Source of the DNA: Streptococcus sp. SK643
GTDB taxonomy: Bacteria > Bacillota > Bacilli > Lactobacillales > Streptococcaceae
DNA: 64,000 nt
Assembly (NCBI RefSeq): GCF_000259505.1
Contig: NZ_AJMM01000020.1
Location: 1-64,000, forward strand
Reading direction: 5' to 3'
This document shows positions 19,184 to 28,160 of the stretch, in pieces; position 1 is the stretch's first letter, and each line of letters starts with the position of its first letter. The notes beneath the pieces are model-generated. The model did no database searches. It had not been told where the DNA came from and saw only the letters and a list, made by a program, of their open reading frames with translations. Position numbers and translations under genes: made by a program.

Positions 19184-21160
19184 CTATATCTGAAAACCAA
19201 TTTGGTTGAAACAATTTTTAAATTCCTCCATATTGTCAATTTGATTTGCATCAATCAATACAACTAATTCTTCCTCTGCTCGAGAACATCCAACATAAAA
19301 AAGTTTGTAAGCTGTTAAGACTGATCTAACTAAATTATTATTAAAAATATTTTCTTGTATCTTCTTTATTGCTGTTTTCTTTTGAAAGTTAAGTTTATTT
19401 TCTTTTAAACAAATAAATTTAAAATAATCATTATCTAGGTACTTATTAAAAATCTCTTGAAAATCACTAAAGTATCGTTCTCTATCACCTACATCAATTT
19501 TTCTTATTTTTTTTCCTAATTTTTCTTCTAGTGATAAAATATCATGATTAAAATCATAATAAAACTGTTGAAAACTATCGAAATTAAATACAATATTTTG
19601 AGTATAAAAACTTGAAAATAGATTTAGAAATTCATATATCTTAATACCTGGGGTACTTGAATTTTCTGCTACAAATAGTATCTTTTTATGCCCTTCTCCT
19701 TTAACCCCATGTTGTGTTGACACCATGGGAGTTCTATTATATTCATCTATCAATTTAAATAATTCAATTGAAGAGCAAAATAAATCAGTATAAAGAAAAT
19801 CTCCGTTTTTGTCATATAAAAATATAAATTTATAAAAGTCATCACTAATAACTTTATTAGCTACCAATTCTTGGATTACAATTCCTAAAAGATCCTTAGA
19901 TTCCAATAGCTTAACAAAGAGATCCATTTTTTCTTTCATCTTTACCTTATCCTGATGAAATTCAATTTTCAAAATGTTGCTGTCAAAAACTGGAACAGAT
20001 TTACCAAAAGATAAGTTATTTTTGCTATTTTTTAAGAGTCGTATCATTTCACCATAATTTTTACTATGATATTCACTCAATACCTGAAATAGCAAACCTA
20101 AAAAAGACATTAGCACATCAGGATTTTCATCATAGTTACTGTTAACCAGAACATCCATTACACTAACACGACCATTATTAGGGTATATTTTCTGATATAT
20201 TTTATAGATTTCTTCAGCAGACTTTCCACTATTATTGATGTTTTGAAACCTTTTTTTATTAATTGTTCTTAATTTATAAAACTTTTCGTAAGCCTCTCTA
20301 TTATCAAATAAATATTTTTCAATGTTATCTGTGAAGACTAATTGAGGGAATTGACCTTTTTTGCCTTTGTAAGCGACTTGTTTTACTCTAGAAGAAGATT
20401 GGTATAAATTATTTAATAAATCAACTATTTCTTCAGAGGATCGGTAATTGGTGGTAAAGGTTTTTGAGAGATTACCATCAAATTCTCTAAATTCAGTTTC
20501 AAACGAACCATCATATTTATTATAAATTTCTTGCATCTTGTCTCCAAGAAAATAAACATTTGTTGAACTATCTTTAGCCGAATTATAAAAAAATCTCAAA
20601 ATATCTGCATTTGTATCTTGAACCTCATCAATGAAAATATAATCATACATCTCACGTAACTTAAACCCAATTTTAGGAAATCTATCTATTAATTTAAATG
20701 AAAAGTTCAATAAATCATCATGAGATAAACCACCATTTAACACGGATGAGTATTGTCGTTCATTATAATAAATTTCATATAAATTTGATTTTATTGTCTC
20801 CTCAGAAACTTCACCCTCTACTTGAAATCTTTCTTTATATCTATTTAATTTTGTTTCTTCTTTGAGTGTAGTCTCAATTTCTTCTTTATAAATTTCAAGA
20901 TAATAGTCTATAACTTTCTCATTTCTAAAGAATGGCTTTAAAAACTTATTTAAGAAACTATGAATAGTTGATATTTCAACGTTTGGAGAAACAATTCTTT
21001 CCTGCATTACTTGGGAGGCTCTATTAGTATAGGTAATACACAAAATTTTAACAAATGGTTCATTATTAAGAATATCGTTAATAGTCTTACTAATAAAGTA
21101 AGTCTTGCCACTTCCAGCAGGAGCATTTATTTTGTAGAAGTTATTTTGTTGTTGAGCCAC
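19184..21160 (-). CDS. UvrD/Rep-like helicase, Gabija GajB-like
   Basis: 658-aa superfamily 1 helicase. Walker A INAPAGSGKTYF (11-22), ILCITYTNRAS (motif Ia), STIHSF, Walker B YIFIDEVQDTNAD (174-186), YFLGDKMQEIY (motif III), TTNYRSSEEIV (IV), TQHGVKGEGHKKILFVAE (V) and LFYVGCSRAEEELVVLID (VI). Start is GTG with AGGAGG eight bases upstream, inside the last 34 bases of the OLD-type gene. OLD-nuclease plus UvrD helicase is the composition of Gabija (class 2 OLD). At 658 aa it is longer than typical GajB (about 500). Its stop lies beside the valS remnant. Confidence 0.82.
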   Translation of the reverse strand: MAQQQNNFYKINAPAGSGKTYFISKTINDILNNEPFVKILCITYTNRASQVMQERIVSPNVEISTIHSFLNKFLKPFFRNEKVIDYYLEIYKEEIETTLKEETKLNRYKERFQVEGEVSEETIKSNLYEIYYNERQYSSVLNGGLSHDDLLNFSFKLIDRFPKIGFKLREMYDYIFIDEVQDTNADILRFFYNSAKDSSTNVYFLGDKMQEIYNKYDGSFETEFREFDGNLSKTFTTNYRSSEEIVDLLNNLYQSSSRVKQVAYKGKKGQFPQLVFTDNIEKYLFDNREAYEKFYKLRTINKKRFQNINNSGKSAEEIYKIYQKIYPNNGRVSVMDVLVNSNYDENPDVLMSFLGLLFQVLSEYHSKNYGEMIRLLKNSKNNLSFGKSVPVFDSNILKIEFHQDKVKMKEKMDLFVKLLESKDLLGIVIQELVANKVISDDFYKFIFLYDKNGDFLYTDLFCSSIELFKLIDEYNRTPMVSTQHGVKGEGHKKILFVAENSSTPGIKIYEFLNLFSSFYTQNIVFNFDSFQQFYYDFNHDILSLEEKLGKKIRKIDVGDRERYFSDFQEIFNKYLDNDYFKFICLKENKLNFQKKTAIKKIQENIFNNNLVRSVLTAYKLFYVGCSRAEEELVVLIDANQIDNMEEFKNCFNQIGFQI

Positions 21161-23256
21161 GATAATCCCTCCTCGATATAATTAGGTAACACTTCATTTA
21201 CTTTATCTTTAAAAATAATTGAGTACATAAAATTTGTTTTATCAATAATTGAAACTATATCTCTTATTGAACGTTTTGGTTCACATGTTTCTTTGAATTT
21301 CTCATACTCAGCATACTCTTCAGGATGGTTATCTCTCAGATAGTCAATTTTCCTATTTTCTTTTGATATATCTAATCTATTATATATTTCCTCTCTTTTC
21401 ATACTACACTCTTTGCCAGAAGTAATATTAGGTAGTGTCAATTCAAAAGATTCATTAAATTTGTCCCACTCCGATTTGTTAAATTTTTCAAACACACTTT
21501 TCATTTCCCCTGTTGGAGAAATAATTTTATATAATAAAGCATCTTCTAATGTTCTAGCATATCCATCTCTATATGTTTGGGTAAAAATTTCTATATTCTT
21601 TTCTCTATCTTGACGCTGCTGTTGATAAATATCAGCAACATCTTTATTGTCAGCAGATAATATTGAATTTAAAGTCGTATTAGAAGATTTATCTCTGCAT
21701 ATTCCATCTAACTCCTCTCTTTCTTTATCATAATCAATATCGGTAAAAACACAGGCCATAATTTCCAATTCATTTAATAGTGGAAAATATTTATGTGCAT
21801 AAGCACCACCACATTGACAATAACTTAAATATTGTCGGGCTAAATTACTGTACTTTGAATCCTTCCTATTAATCAAACTTTCAAAATACATTCGCTCTGC
21901 ATCTCCTTCATAAAAAATAACAGCATCTGAAAAAATTAAGTCTGCGAAATTCAACTTAAAGAATGTTTCATAAAATTCTTTTTCTCCATTATCGTTAATA
22001 AATTGATGTAAATCAACAATACGATTCATAAAGTTATTTTCTGAACGAATTACCTTTATATCATTAACATCTACATTTTTCACAATTTCAGTGGAATGAG
22101 TTGTAATAATTCCCTGTAGATTTTTTTTGCTACTAAAAATCGTTTCAATATAACTAACTAGCACTTTCTGCATCTGTATATGCATATGTGCTTCAGGTTC
22201 TTCTATAACAAATAAATTAACAGTAGTTGGTTGAATAGTTCTACTAAATCTATCAATTTGAAGACTCATATAAATTAAATTACTAATACCCAGACCCTGG
22301 GATTCTTCAGTTAAACTAAACAAAAATTCATCAGTACTGTGTGAATAATTTATTAATAAACTATCCTTAATCAAGTTCAATAAATTCTTTTCGTTAAAAT
22401 GAAATTTCGCTTCTAAAGCTTCAATTTCATTTTTTGATACATTATCTAGACTACCTTTTAAGTCAGATAAAATTTTTTGTGTTTCTTTTTGAAAACTATA
22501 ATCAATTTCTGATTCAGCCAAATCATTAGCTATTTTATTTTTTAATTCATCAAATTTACTATCCCATACAGAATCACGATTAGTGGAATCGGATGATGAA
22601 ATAATTGATGTAGTTATCTTTTTATTTTTAAGATTTTCATCATCTAGTTCTCTATCAGCAGATATATATTCAAAATGGAATAATTTTTTAAAATCTTTAT
22701 ATTCAATAATTTTCTTATTATTGAAATCTTTATCAGCATAAAAATAAATACTTTCTGTATTTTGTTCTATGATTTCTTGAAGTATTGTAGCTGATTTGAT
22801 ATCTTGTTTAATAAATTCTTCTTTTATTACCTCTGTATTGAGTTTATAATTGTATTCAAAATAAAAGTTCCGCATATCATCTTCTAGATCCATTAGGTAG
22901 TTTGCAAATAGACCTATGGATTCCTCCACATCATAGGACAATACAATTTGAAGTTTTATTTTTATATGTTCATTAATATAATTTATAAATTCAATGAACT
23001 TCTCATCATTAAAATCTGAGGAAAGATCTAATTCCTTAACTTTTTTATCCAACAAAGACTTTAATGAGATAGAAAAATCATTAAAATCCACTGACTTTCT
23101 TGATTTATTATTGAAAACAATGTCTAACAGCTGAATAAGCGAAGTTTTTCCACTATTATTAGCTCCTGCTAAAATAGCAAAATTTCCATGATTTAAATTT
23201 ATTGTACTCTTATTAAAGCGTCTATATCCCTCAATAGTAATTTTATCAATTCTCAT
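21127..23256 (-). CDS. OLD-family ATP-dependent nuclease (ABC ATPase + TOPRIM), Gabija GajA-like
   Basis: 709 aa. The N-terminal ATPase has Walker A ILAGANNSGKTSLI, a signature-like LTEESQGLGISNLIYMSLQ, Walker B NLFVIEEPEAHMH and H-loop IITTHSTEIV. A TOPRIM domain follows: DAVIFYEGDAERMYFE (catalytic Glu) and MACVFTDIDYDKE (DxD). In Gabija, GajA nicks DNA when nucleotides fall during phage infection. Start at MRIDKITIEGYRRF, chosen because AAGGAG is seven bases upstream; an in-frame ATG 18 bases earlier lacks this. The family is usually near 580 aa, so about 130 residues are extra. AT-rich. No clear promoter lies in the 90 bp after valS. Confidence 0.83.
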   Translation of the reverse strand: MRIDKITIEGYRRFNKSTINLNHGNFAILAGANNSGKTSLIQLLDIVFNNKSRKSVDFNDFSISLKSLLDKKVKELDLSSDFNDEKFIEFINYINEHIKIKLQIVLSYDVEESIGLFANYLMDLEDDMRNFYFEYNYKLNTEVIKEEFIKQDIKSATILQEIIEQNTESIYFYADKDFNNKKIIEYKDFKKLFHFEYISADRELDDENLKNKKITTSIISSSDSTNRDSVWDSKFDELKNKIANDLAESEIDYSFQKETQKILSDLKGSLDNVSKNEIEALEAKFHFNEKNLLNLIKDSLLINYSHSTDEFLFSLTEESQGLGISNLIYMSLQIDRFSRTIQPTTVNLFVIEEPEAHMHIQMQKVLVSYIETIFSSKKNLQGIITTHSTEIVKNVDVNDIKVIRSENNFMNRIVDLHQFINDNGEKEFYETFFKLNFADLIFSDAVIFYEGDAERMYFESLINRKDSKYSNLARQYLSYCQCGGAYAHKYFPLLNELEIMACVFTDIDYDKEREELDGICRDKSSNTTLNSILSADNKDVADIYQQQRQDREKNIEIFTQTYRDGYARTLEDALLYKIISPTGEMKSVFEKFNKSEWDKFNESFELTLPNITSGKECSMKREEIYNRLDISKENRKIDYLRDNHPEEYAEYEKFKETCEPKRSIRDIVSIIDKTNFMYSIIFKDKVNEVLPNYIEEGLSWLNNKITSTK

Positions 23257-23302
23257 AAGAATTCTCCTTTTCATAAAGAAAGCGTTACCAACAAATGTTG
23301 AG

Positions 23303-23336
23303 AAATAAACCTAAATATTAAAATTTAGGTTTATGA
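23303..23336 (-). terminator. valS terminator
   Basis: AAACCTAAAT / ATTTAGGTTT perfect stem with T-rich 3' side in the minus direction, between valS and the gajA-like gene. Confidence 0.75.
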
Positions 23337-23344
23337 TTCAGATC

Positions 23345-25996
23345 TTATTTCACCAACTTCTTCATCTCATCAATACGTGCGACGGTCGCATCGTATTTAG
23401 CTTGGTAGTCGGCTTGTTTGTCGCGTTCTTTTTGGACGACTTCTGGTTTGGCATTGGCTACGAAGCGTTCGTTAGAGAGCTTCTTGCCGACCATGTCCAG
23501 TTCTTTTTGCCATTTAGCCAGTTCCTTGTCGAGACGGGCCAGTTCTTCTTCGACATTGAGGAGATCTGCCAGTGGCAAGTAGATTTCTGCTCCTGTGATG
23601 ACACTTGACATAGCCAGTTCGGGTGCAGGGATGGTTGATGCGATTTCCAAGTGTTCTGGATTTGTGAAGCGTTTGATGTAGTTGACATTGTTGTTAAAGA
23701 AGGCTTCCAAGCCACTATCGCTTGTCTTAACAAGAATAGTGATTGGCTTGCTTGGAGCTACGTTTACTTCCGCACGCGCATTACGAACGGCACGGATCAA
23801 GTCTTTGAGGCTTTCCACGCCAGTGTGAGCAGCAAGGTCTTCAAAGGCTGGGTTAACAGTTGGGTATGCAGCTGTAACGATAGAACCTTCTGAGATTTGG
23901 CCAAAGATTTCCTCTGTCACGAATGGCATGATTGGGTGGAGGAGACGAAGGATCTTGTCCAGAGTGTAAAGGAGAACAGAGCGTGTGATGACTTTCTCTT
24001 CTTCGTTGTCGCTATAAAGGACTTCCTTAGTCAACTCAACGTACCAGTCCGCAAATTCATCCCAGATGAAGTTGTAGAGGATGTGGCCAGCCACACCAAA
24101 TTCAAACTTGTCAAAGTTGGCCGTTGCTTTGCCGATCGTTTCATTGAGGTTGTGGAGAATCCAACGGTCTGTGACATTTCCAGCTTCCTTGTTAACAACT
24201 TTTTCCACATTGGCAGTTGCTTGCTCAAGGGTCAAGCCTTCATTATTCATGAGGATGTAGCGAGAGATGTTCCAGATTTTGTTAATGAAGTTCCAAGAAG
24301 CGTCCATTTTCTCGTAAGAGAAGCGCACGTCTTGACCTGGTGCAGAACCGTTTGAAAGGAACCAACGAAGGGCATCGGCGCCGTATTTCTCGATGACATC
24401 CATAGGGTCAATCCCGTTTCCGAGAGACTTAGACATCTTGCGTCCTTGCTCGTCACGAATGAGACCGTGGATTAGAACGTTTTGGAATGGCTGACGGCCA
24501 GTGAATTCCAAGGATTGGAAGATCATACGAGACACCCAGAAGAAGATGATGTCGTAACCTGTTACCAAGGTTGAAGTTGGGAAGTAGCGCTTGAAATCTT
24601 CTGAGTCAACATCAGGCCAGCCCATAGTTGAGAATGGCCAAAGAGCAGAACTGAACCAAGTATCCAAGACATCTTCGTCCTGAGTCCATCCGTCACCTTC
24701 TGGAGCTTCTTCGCCGACATACATTTCACCCTCAGCATTGTACCAAGCAGGGATTTGGTGACCCCACCAAAGCTGACGAGAGATAACCCAGTCGTGGACA
24801 TTTTCCATCCATTGGAGGAAGGTATCGTTGAAACGAGGTGGGTAGAATTCTACCTTGTCCTCTGTGTCTTGGTTGGCAATGGCATTCTTAGCCAATTGGT
24901 CCATCTTGACGAACCATTGAGTAGACAAGCGTGGTTCAACCACAACACCTGTACGCTCTGAGTGACCAACACTGTGGACACGTTTTTCGATTTTAACGAG
25001 GGCACCGATTTCTTCCAACTTAGCAACGACTGCCTTACGAGCTTCAAAACGGTCCATGCCTGCAAATTCGAAGGCAAGCTCGTTCATAGTTCCGTCGTCG
25101 TTCATGACGTTGACTTGTGGCAAGTTGTGGCGTTGACCAACTAAGAAATCATTTGGATCGTGGGCAGGTGTGATTTTCACGACACCTGTACCAAACTCAG
25201 GATCTGCGTGCTCATCTCCAACGATTGGGATTAATTTATTAGCAATTGGAAGGATGACGTTTTTACCGATCAAGTCCTTGTAGCGTGGGTCTTCTGGGTT
25301 GACCGCAACGGCAACGTCCCCAAACATGGTCTCAGGACGAGTTGTGGCAACTTCAAGGGCGCGTGAGCCGTCTTCCAACATGTAGTTCATGTGGTAGAAG
25401 GCACCTTCAACGTCCTTGTGGATAACTTCGATATCAGAAAGGGCTGTGCGAGCTGCTGGGTCCCAGTTGATGATAAACTCACCACGGTAGATCCAGCCTT
25501 TCTTGTAAAGGTCCACAAAGACCTTGCGAACGGCTTTTGACAAACCTTCATCAAGAGTGAAACGCTCACGAGAGTAGTCTACAGAGAGCCCCATCTTGCC
25601 CCATTGTTCCTTGATAGTAGTGGCATATTCGTCTTTCCATTCCCAGACCTTATCGAGGAATTTTTCACGACCTAGGTCATAACGTGTAATGCCCTCTCCA
25701 CGCAAGCGCTCCTCAACCTTAGCCTGAGTGGCAATCCCCGCGTGGTCCATCCCTGGAAGCCAAAGGGTATCAAAACCTTGCATACGTTTTTGACGGATAA
25801 TGATATCCTGCAAAGTCGTATCCCAAGCGTGACCAAGGTGAAGCTTACCAGTTACATTTGGTGGTGGAATCACGATTGAATAAGGCTTAGCCTTTTGATC
25901 GCCTGAAGGCTTGAAAACATCAGCATCAAGCCATTTTTGGTAACGACCAGCCTCAACCTCGGCTGGATTGTATTTAGGTGAAAGTTCTTTAGACAT
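23345..25996 (-). CDS. valS: Valyl-tRNA synthetase
   Basis: Charges tRNA-Val. 883-aa class Ia enzyme with [14 protein letters not shown] (HIGH region), the editing domain ([23 protein letters not shown]), [34 protein letters not shown] (KMSKS) and a C-terminal coiled coil ([19 protein letters not shown]). Complete. Third gene of a T-box controlled operon, overlapping the kinase-like gene by eight bases. A broken second copy of its 3' end lies at 19063-19172. Confidence 0.98.
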   Translation of the reverse strand: MSKELSPKYNPAEVEAGRYQKWLDADVFKPSGDQKAKPYSIVIPPPNVTGKLHLGHAWDTTLQDIIIRQKRMQGFDTLWLPGMDHAGIATQAKVEERLRGEGITRYDLGREKFLDKVWEWKDEYATTIKEQWGKMGLSVDYSRERFTLDEGLSKAVRKVFVDLYKKGWIYRGEFIINWDPAARTALSDIEVIHKDVEGAFYHMNYMLEDGSRALEVATTRPETMFGDVAVAVNPEDPRYKDLIGKNVILPIANKLIPIVGDEHADPEFGTGVVKITPAHDPNDFLVGQRHNLPQVNVMNDDGTMNELAFEFAGMDRFEARKAVVAKLEEIGALVKIEKRVHSVGHSERTGVVVEPRLSTQWFVKMDQLAKNAIANQDTEDKVEFYPPRFNDTFLQWMENVHDWVISRQLWWGHQIPAWYNAEGEMYVGEEAPEGDGWTQDEDVLDTWFSSALWPFSTMGWPDVDSEDFKRYFPTSTLVTGYDIIFFWVSRMIFQSLEFTGRQPFQNVLIHGLIRDEQGRKMSKSLGNGIDPMDVIEKYGADALRWFLSNGSAPGQDVRFSYEKMDASWNFINKIWNISRYILMNNEGLTLEQATANVEKVVNKEAGNVTDRWILHNLNETIGKATANFDKFEFGVAGHILYNFIWDEFADWYVELTKEVLYSDNEEEKVITRSVLLYTLDKILRLLHPIMPFVTEEIFGQISEGSIVTAAYPTVNPAFEDLAAHTGVESLKDLIRAVRNARAEVNVAPSKPITILVKTSDSGLEAFFNNNVNYIKRFTNPEHLEIASTIPAPELAMSSVITGAEIYLPLADLLNVEEELARLDKELAKWQKELDMVGKKLSNERFVANAKPEVVQKERDKQADYQAKYDATVARIDEMKKLVK

Positions 25997-26567
25997 GTGT
26001 TTGTCCTTTCTCTATTTTGTTCATTTTATTTTGAATTTGCTTAGCAACTTCTTCTGCAGACAAATTCGTATTATTTATTTTAAGGTAGTGGTGCAACTCA
26101 TTTGGTTGATGTTGGGAATTTAATTGAAGTGTTTTAGCGGTCTCTAAAATTTCTCTTTCAGATACCTCAATATGTCGTTTTAAGGGTTTGTGCTTTAATC
26201 GATTCTCCGTTCGATTTCGATGTAAGCGCTCCTCAAGACTTGTTTCCAACTCCACAAAAAGAATCTCTTGATGATAGTCATCCAACAAATCCTGAATTCG
26301 CTTCAAATACAGCAGCTGGTACTGATTTGAAAAATCAATTGCGTCTGTTAAAATTACTGATCGCTGATTTCTTGCACTTGTTCCAAGAAAAGAAAAGGTG
26401 ATCCCACGAACAAATTCCCACATTTCCTCTGTAAAGTCCTGATAGATTTCTAGTGCAAAATCAATGACTTGATGGTTATAAAATAGGGTAGCATTCGTCA
26501 GTCGAGATAATTCTTGACCAATGGTCATTTTTCCTGAAGCTGGAGCACCGATAATGAAAAGATGCAT
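25989..26567 (-). CDS. AAA/P-loop nucleotide kinase-like protein
   Basis: 192 aa. P-loop [16 protein letters not shown] at the N-terminus, then [58 protein letters not shown] (lid-like arginines) and [13 protein letters not shown]. Resembles shikimate- or adenylate-kinase-like NTPases; substrate unknown. Its ATG overlaps the stop of the GNAT gene (TGATG), which fixes the start at 26567. It lies between the T-box and valS, so should be co-expressed with valS. Confidence 0.75.
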   Translation of the reverse strand: MHLFIIGAPASGKMTIGQELSRLTNATLFYNHQVIDFALEIYQDFTEEMWEFVRGITFSFLGTSARNQRSVILTDAIDFSNQYQLLYLKRIQDLLDDYHQEILFVELETSLEERLHRNRTENRLKHKPLKRHIEVSEREILETAKTLQLNSQHQPNELHHYLKINNTNLSAEEVAKQIQNKMNKIEKGQTHV

Positions 26568-27127
26568 CAATCCACCTCCCACTCACTCTTCAGCAAGCCA
26601 TATATCAGACTGTCACAACGGTTGCCTTGGGCATCCTTTCTATCTCTTATTCGAGCTTCGAGGGTAAATCCAAGTTTTTCTGCGACTCGTTGACTTTGGG
26701 CATTATAACCAAAACAAGTTAGTTCAATCTTGTGAAGACCCAAATCTTTAAAGCCTAAGTCGATCAAGGCAAGCGCTGCTTCTGGCACATAACCGCGTCC
26801 CCAATAGTCTGGATGCAAGGTATAGCCAAGCTCTAGCACATCATCCGCATGGCGATGGTTGAAGTCAACAGAACCAATGACTTTATCGGTTCCTTTGACG
26901 ACAATCCCATAACCAGCTGGGAGTTTTTCCTTTTGATTGCGTTCGGGAAGGATATGCTCTAGATAGTGAATCTCATCTTCCAATGTCTTGACAGGTAGAA
27001 ATCCGGCTGGGTAAGAGACCTCTGGGAGACTAGCGTAGGTATGGATATCCTCAGCATCAGCCACGGTGCGGACTCGTAAGACTAGCCGTTCTGTTTCTAA
27101 TCGTTCTGGTAACTCTGTTCTTGTCAT
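26567..27127 (-). CDS. GNAT family N-acetyltransferase, RimJ/RimL-like
   Basis: 186 aa. ERLVLRVRTVADAEDIHTYASLPEV start, central VIGSVDFNHRHADDVLELGYTLHPDYWGRGYVPEAALALIDLGF, whose RGYVPEA segment is the acetyl-CoA loop, then IELTCFGYNAQSQRVAEKLGFTLEARIRDRKDAQG. These are the hallmarks of RimJ/RimL acetyltransferases. Target unknown (ribosomal protein N-terminus, amino acid or drug). First gene behind the T-box leader. Confidence 0.88.
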   Translation of the reverse strand: MTRTELPERLETERLVLRVRTVADAEDIHTYASLPEVSYPAGFLPVKTLEDEIHYLEHILPERNQKEKLPAGYGIVVKGTDKVIGSVDFNHRHADDVLELGYTLHPDYWGRGYVPEAALALIDLGFKDLGLHKIELTCFGYNAQSQRVAEKLGFTLEARIRDRKDAQGNRCDSLIYGLLKSEWEVD

Positions 27128-27139
27128 CCTGCTACCTCG

Positions 27140-27360
27140 CTTTCTACAAAAAAATCGCCCCTGTCATGAAAATGACAGGGACGAATGTATTTATCCGCGG
27201 TACCACCCAAATTCGGGCAACGCCCGCATCTCTCGTCTTTAAAATAAAAGACAGTAATATTTCAATTTTTCATCCATCAGCAACCAGTTTTGACACATTT
27301 GTGGACTTCTCAGCTCCGCCACTTTCTGTAAAATGTGGGATTCAAAACACCTCTGATGGC
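27140..27360 (-). promoter_or_regulatory. T-box riboswitch leader of the valS operon
   Basis: The minus strand carries the T-box core TGGGTGGTACCGCGG (27195-27209). After it comes a terminator CCCTGTCAT / ATGACAGGG (27158-27180) with seven T residues. The 5' part closes a long stem I with CCATCAG / CTGATGG. Inside its 3' arm, CTGGTTGCTG offers a GUU valine specifier. Uncharged tRNA-Val should stabilise the antiterminator. Terminal genes: GNAT, kinase-like, valS. Confidence 0.92.
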
Positions 27361-27363
27361 TTT

Positions 27364-27392
27364 ATTGTAGCAAGTTTTTCTCGGAAATGCAA
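27364..27392 (-). promoter_or_regulatory. Promoter of the T-box operon
   Basis: TTGCAT (27387-27392), 17-bp spacer, TACAAT (27364-27369) on the minus strand. Confidence 0.8.
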
Positions 27393-27405
27393 GGAACAAG
27401 AAAAA

Positions 27406-27801
27406 TTACTTGAACTTGATGCCATTTTCTTTCAATTTCTTGATGGTAGCTGGGCCGATTCCTTTCAAGGCAAGGAGTTCTTTTTCGGTCCAATTTTTGA
27501 AATCTGACGCAGACTTGATTCCTTCATCATAAAAGGTTTTGGCACGGTCAAGTGGAAGTCCACCCAAGTTTGCTGCAAAATCTTCTACAGAATTGGCTAC
27601 TTTTTGAGCTTGCTCTTTGGTAGCTTCTACTGCTTGTTCAACTTTTTTAGAAACAGCCTTACTAGCTTGGCTTGCTGACTGTTCTGCACGTTTCACGACT
27701 TTTTTTGTCTCTTCTACAACCTTAGTCACAGTACTTGAAAAAACACCTGCGCGACGGAGGCTATTTCGTAATTGTTTTTTACGATTGAGTTTCTTTGACA
27801 T
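27406..27801 (-). CDS. Helix-hairpin-helix domain protein
   Basis: 131 aa. The N-terminal half is a long charged helix (KVVEETKKVVKRAEQSASQASKAVSKKVEQAVEATKEQAQKV), probably coiled coil. The C-terminal half has ENWTEKEL-like helices ending LLALKGIGPATIKKLKENGIKF, a helix-hairpin-helix motif that binds DNA non-specifically. No catalytic motif. Function unknown; single gene. Confidence 0.75.
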   Translation of the reverse strand: MSKKLNRKKQLRNSLRRAGVFSSTVTKVVEETKKVVKRAEQSASQASKAVSKKVEQAVEATKEQAQKVANSVEDFAANLGGLPLDRAKTFYDEGIKSASDFKNWTEKELLALKGIGPATIKKLKENGIKFK

Positions 27802-27821
27802 GATAAAATCCTTTCAATAAA

Positions 27822-27845
27822 AAATCCCTGTTTTGACAAGGATTT
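27822..27845 (-). terminator. Terminator after the DUF1912 gene
   Basis: AAATCCTTG / CAGGGATTT hairpin followed by T residues in the minus direction. Confidence 0.65.
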
Positions 27846-27896
27846 AATATAAATATTCTATCAAGATTTTAGTAAAAAATCAAGAATCTATCTCGT

Positions 27897-28151
27897 TTAA
27901 TAATTTCGCTCACCAAACAAGCCATCTGGCAAATCATGGAATCCCTTGCCTGCTTTGAAGTTTTCAAACTTACCAAGCAAAAACTGATAAGCATCCAAAC
28001 GACTTTCGTAGCGAATTATAGCATCTTTGGCACGCTCGTTTTGGTCTTCTTCGTAGACTTTTTGACTTTCCTTGTGCGCCATGTCGTTGATCATGATTTG
28101 GGTATTGACCCAGGCTTCAAATTCCTTCATAAATTCTTGTTCGTAACTCAT
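27897..28151 (-). CDS. DUF1912 family protein
   Basis: 84-aa soluble, charged, helical protein (MSYEQEFMKEFEAWVNTQIMINDMA ... RYESRLDAYQFLLGKFENFKAGKGFHDLPDGLFGERNY). Conserved in streptococci with no known role. It follows the DUF438 gene by nine bases and probably belongs to its operon. Confidence 0.78.
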   Translation of the reverse strand: MSYEQEFMKEFEAWVNTQIMINDMAHKESQKVYEEDQNERAKDAIIRYESRLDAYQFLLGKFENFKAGKGFHDLPDGLFGERNY

Positions 28152-28160
28152 TTTTTCTCC

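Noticed and set aside
14233..23274. The whole island as a prophage or integrative element
   Set aside because: No integrase, structural genes, tRNA site or paired att sequences; the only duplication is the broken valS end.
27140..27507. 128-aa ORF on the plus strand over the T-box region
   Set aside because: It is the complement of the T-box leader and part of the helix-hairpin-helix gene.
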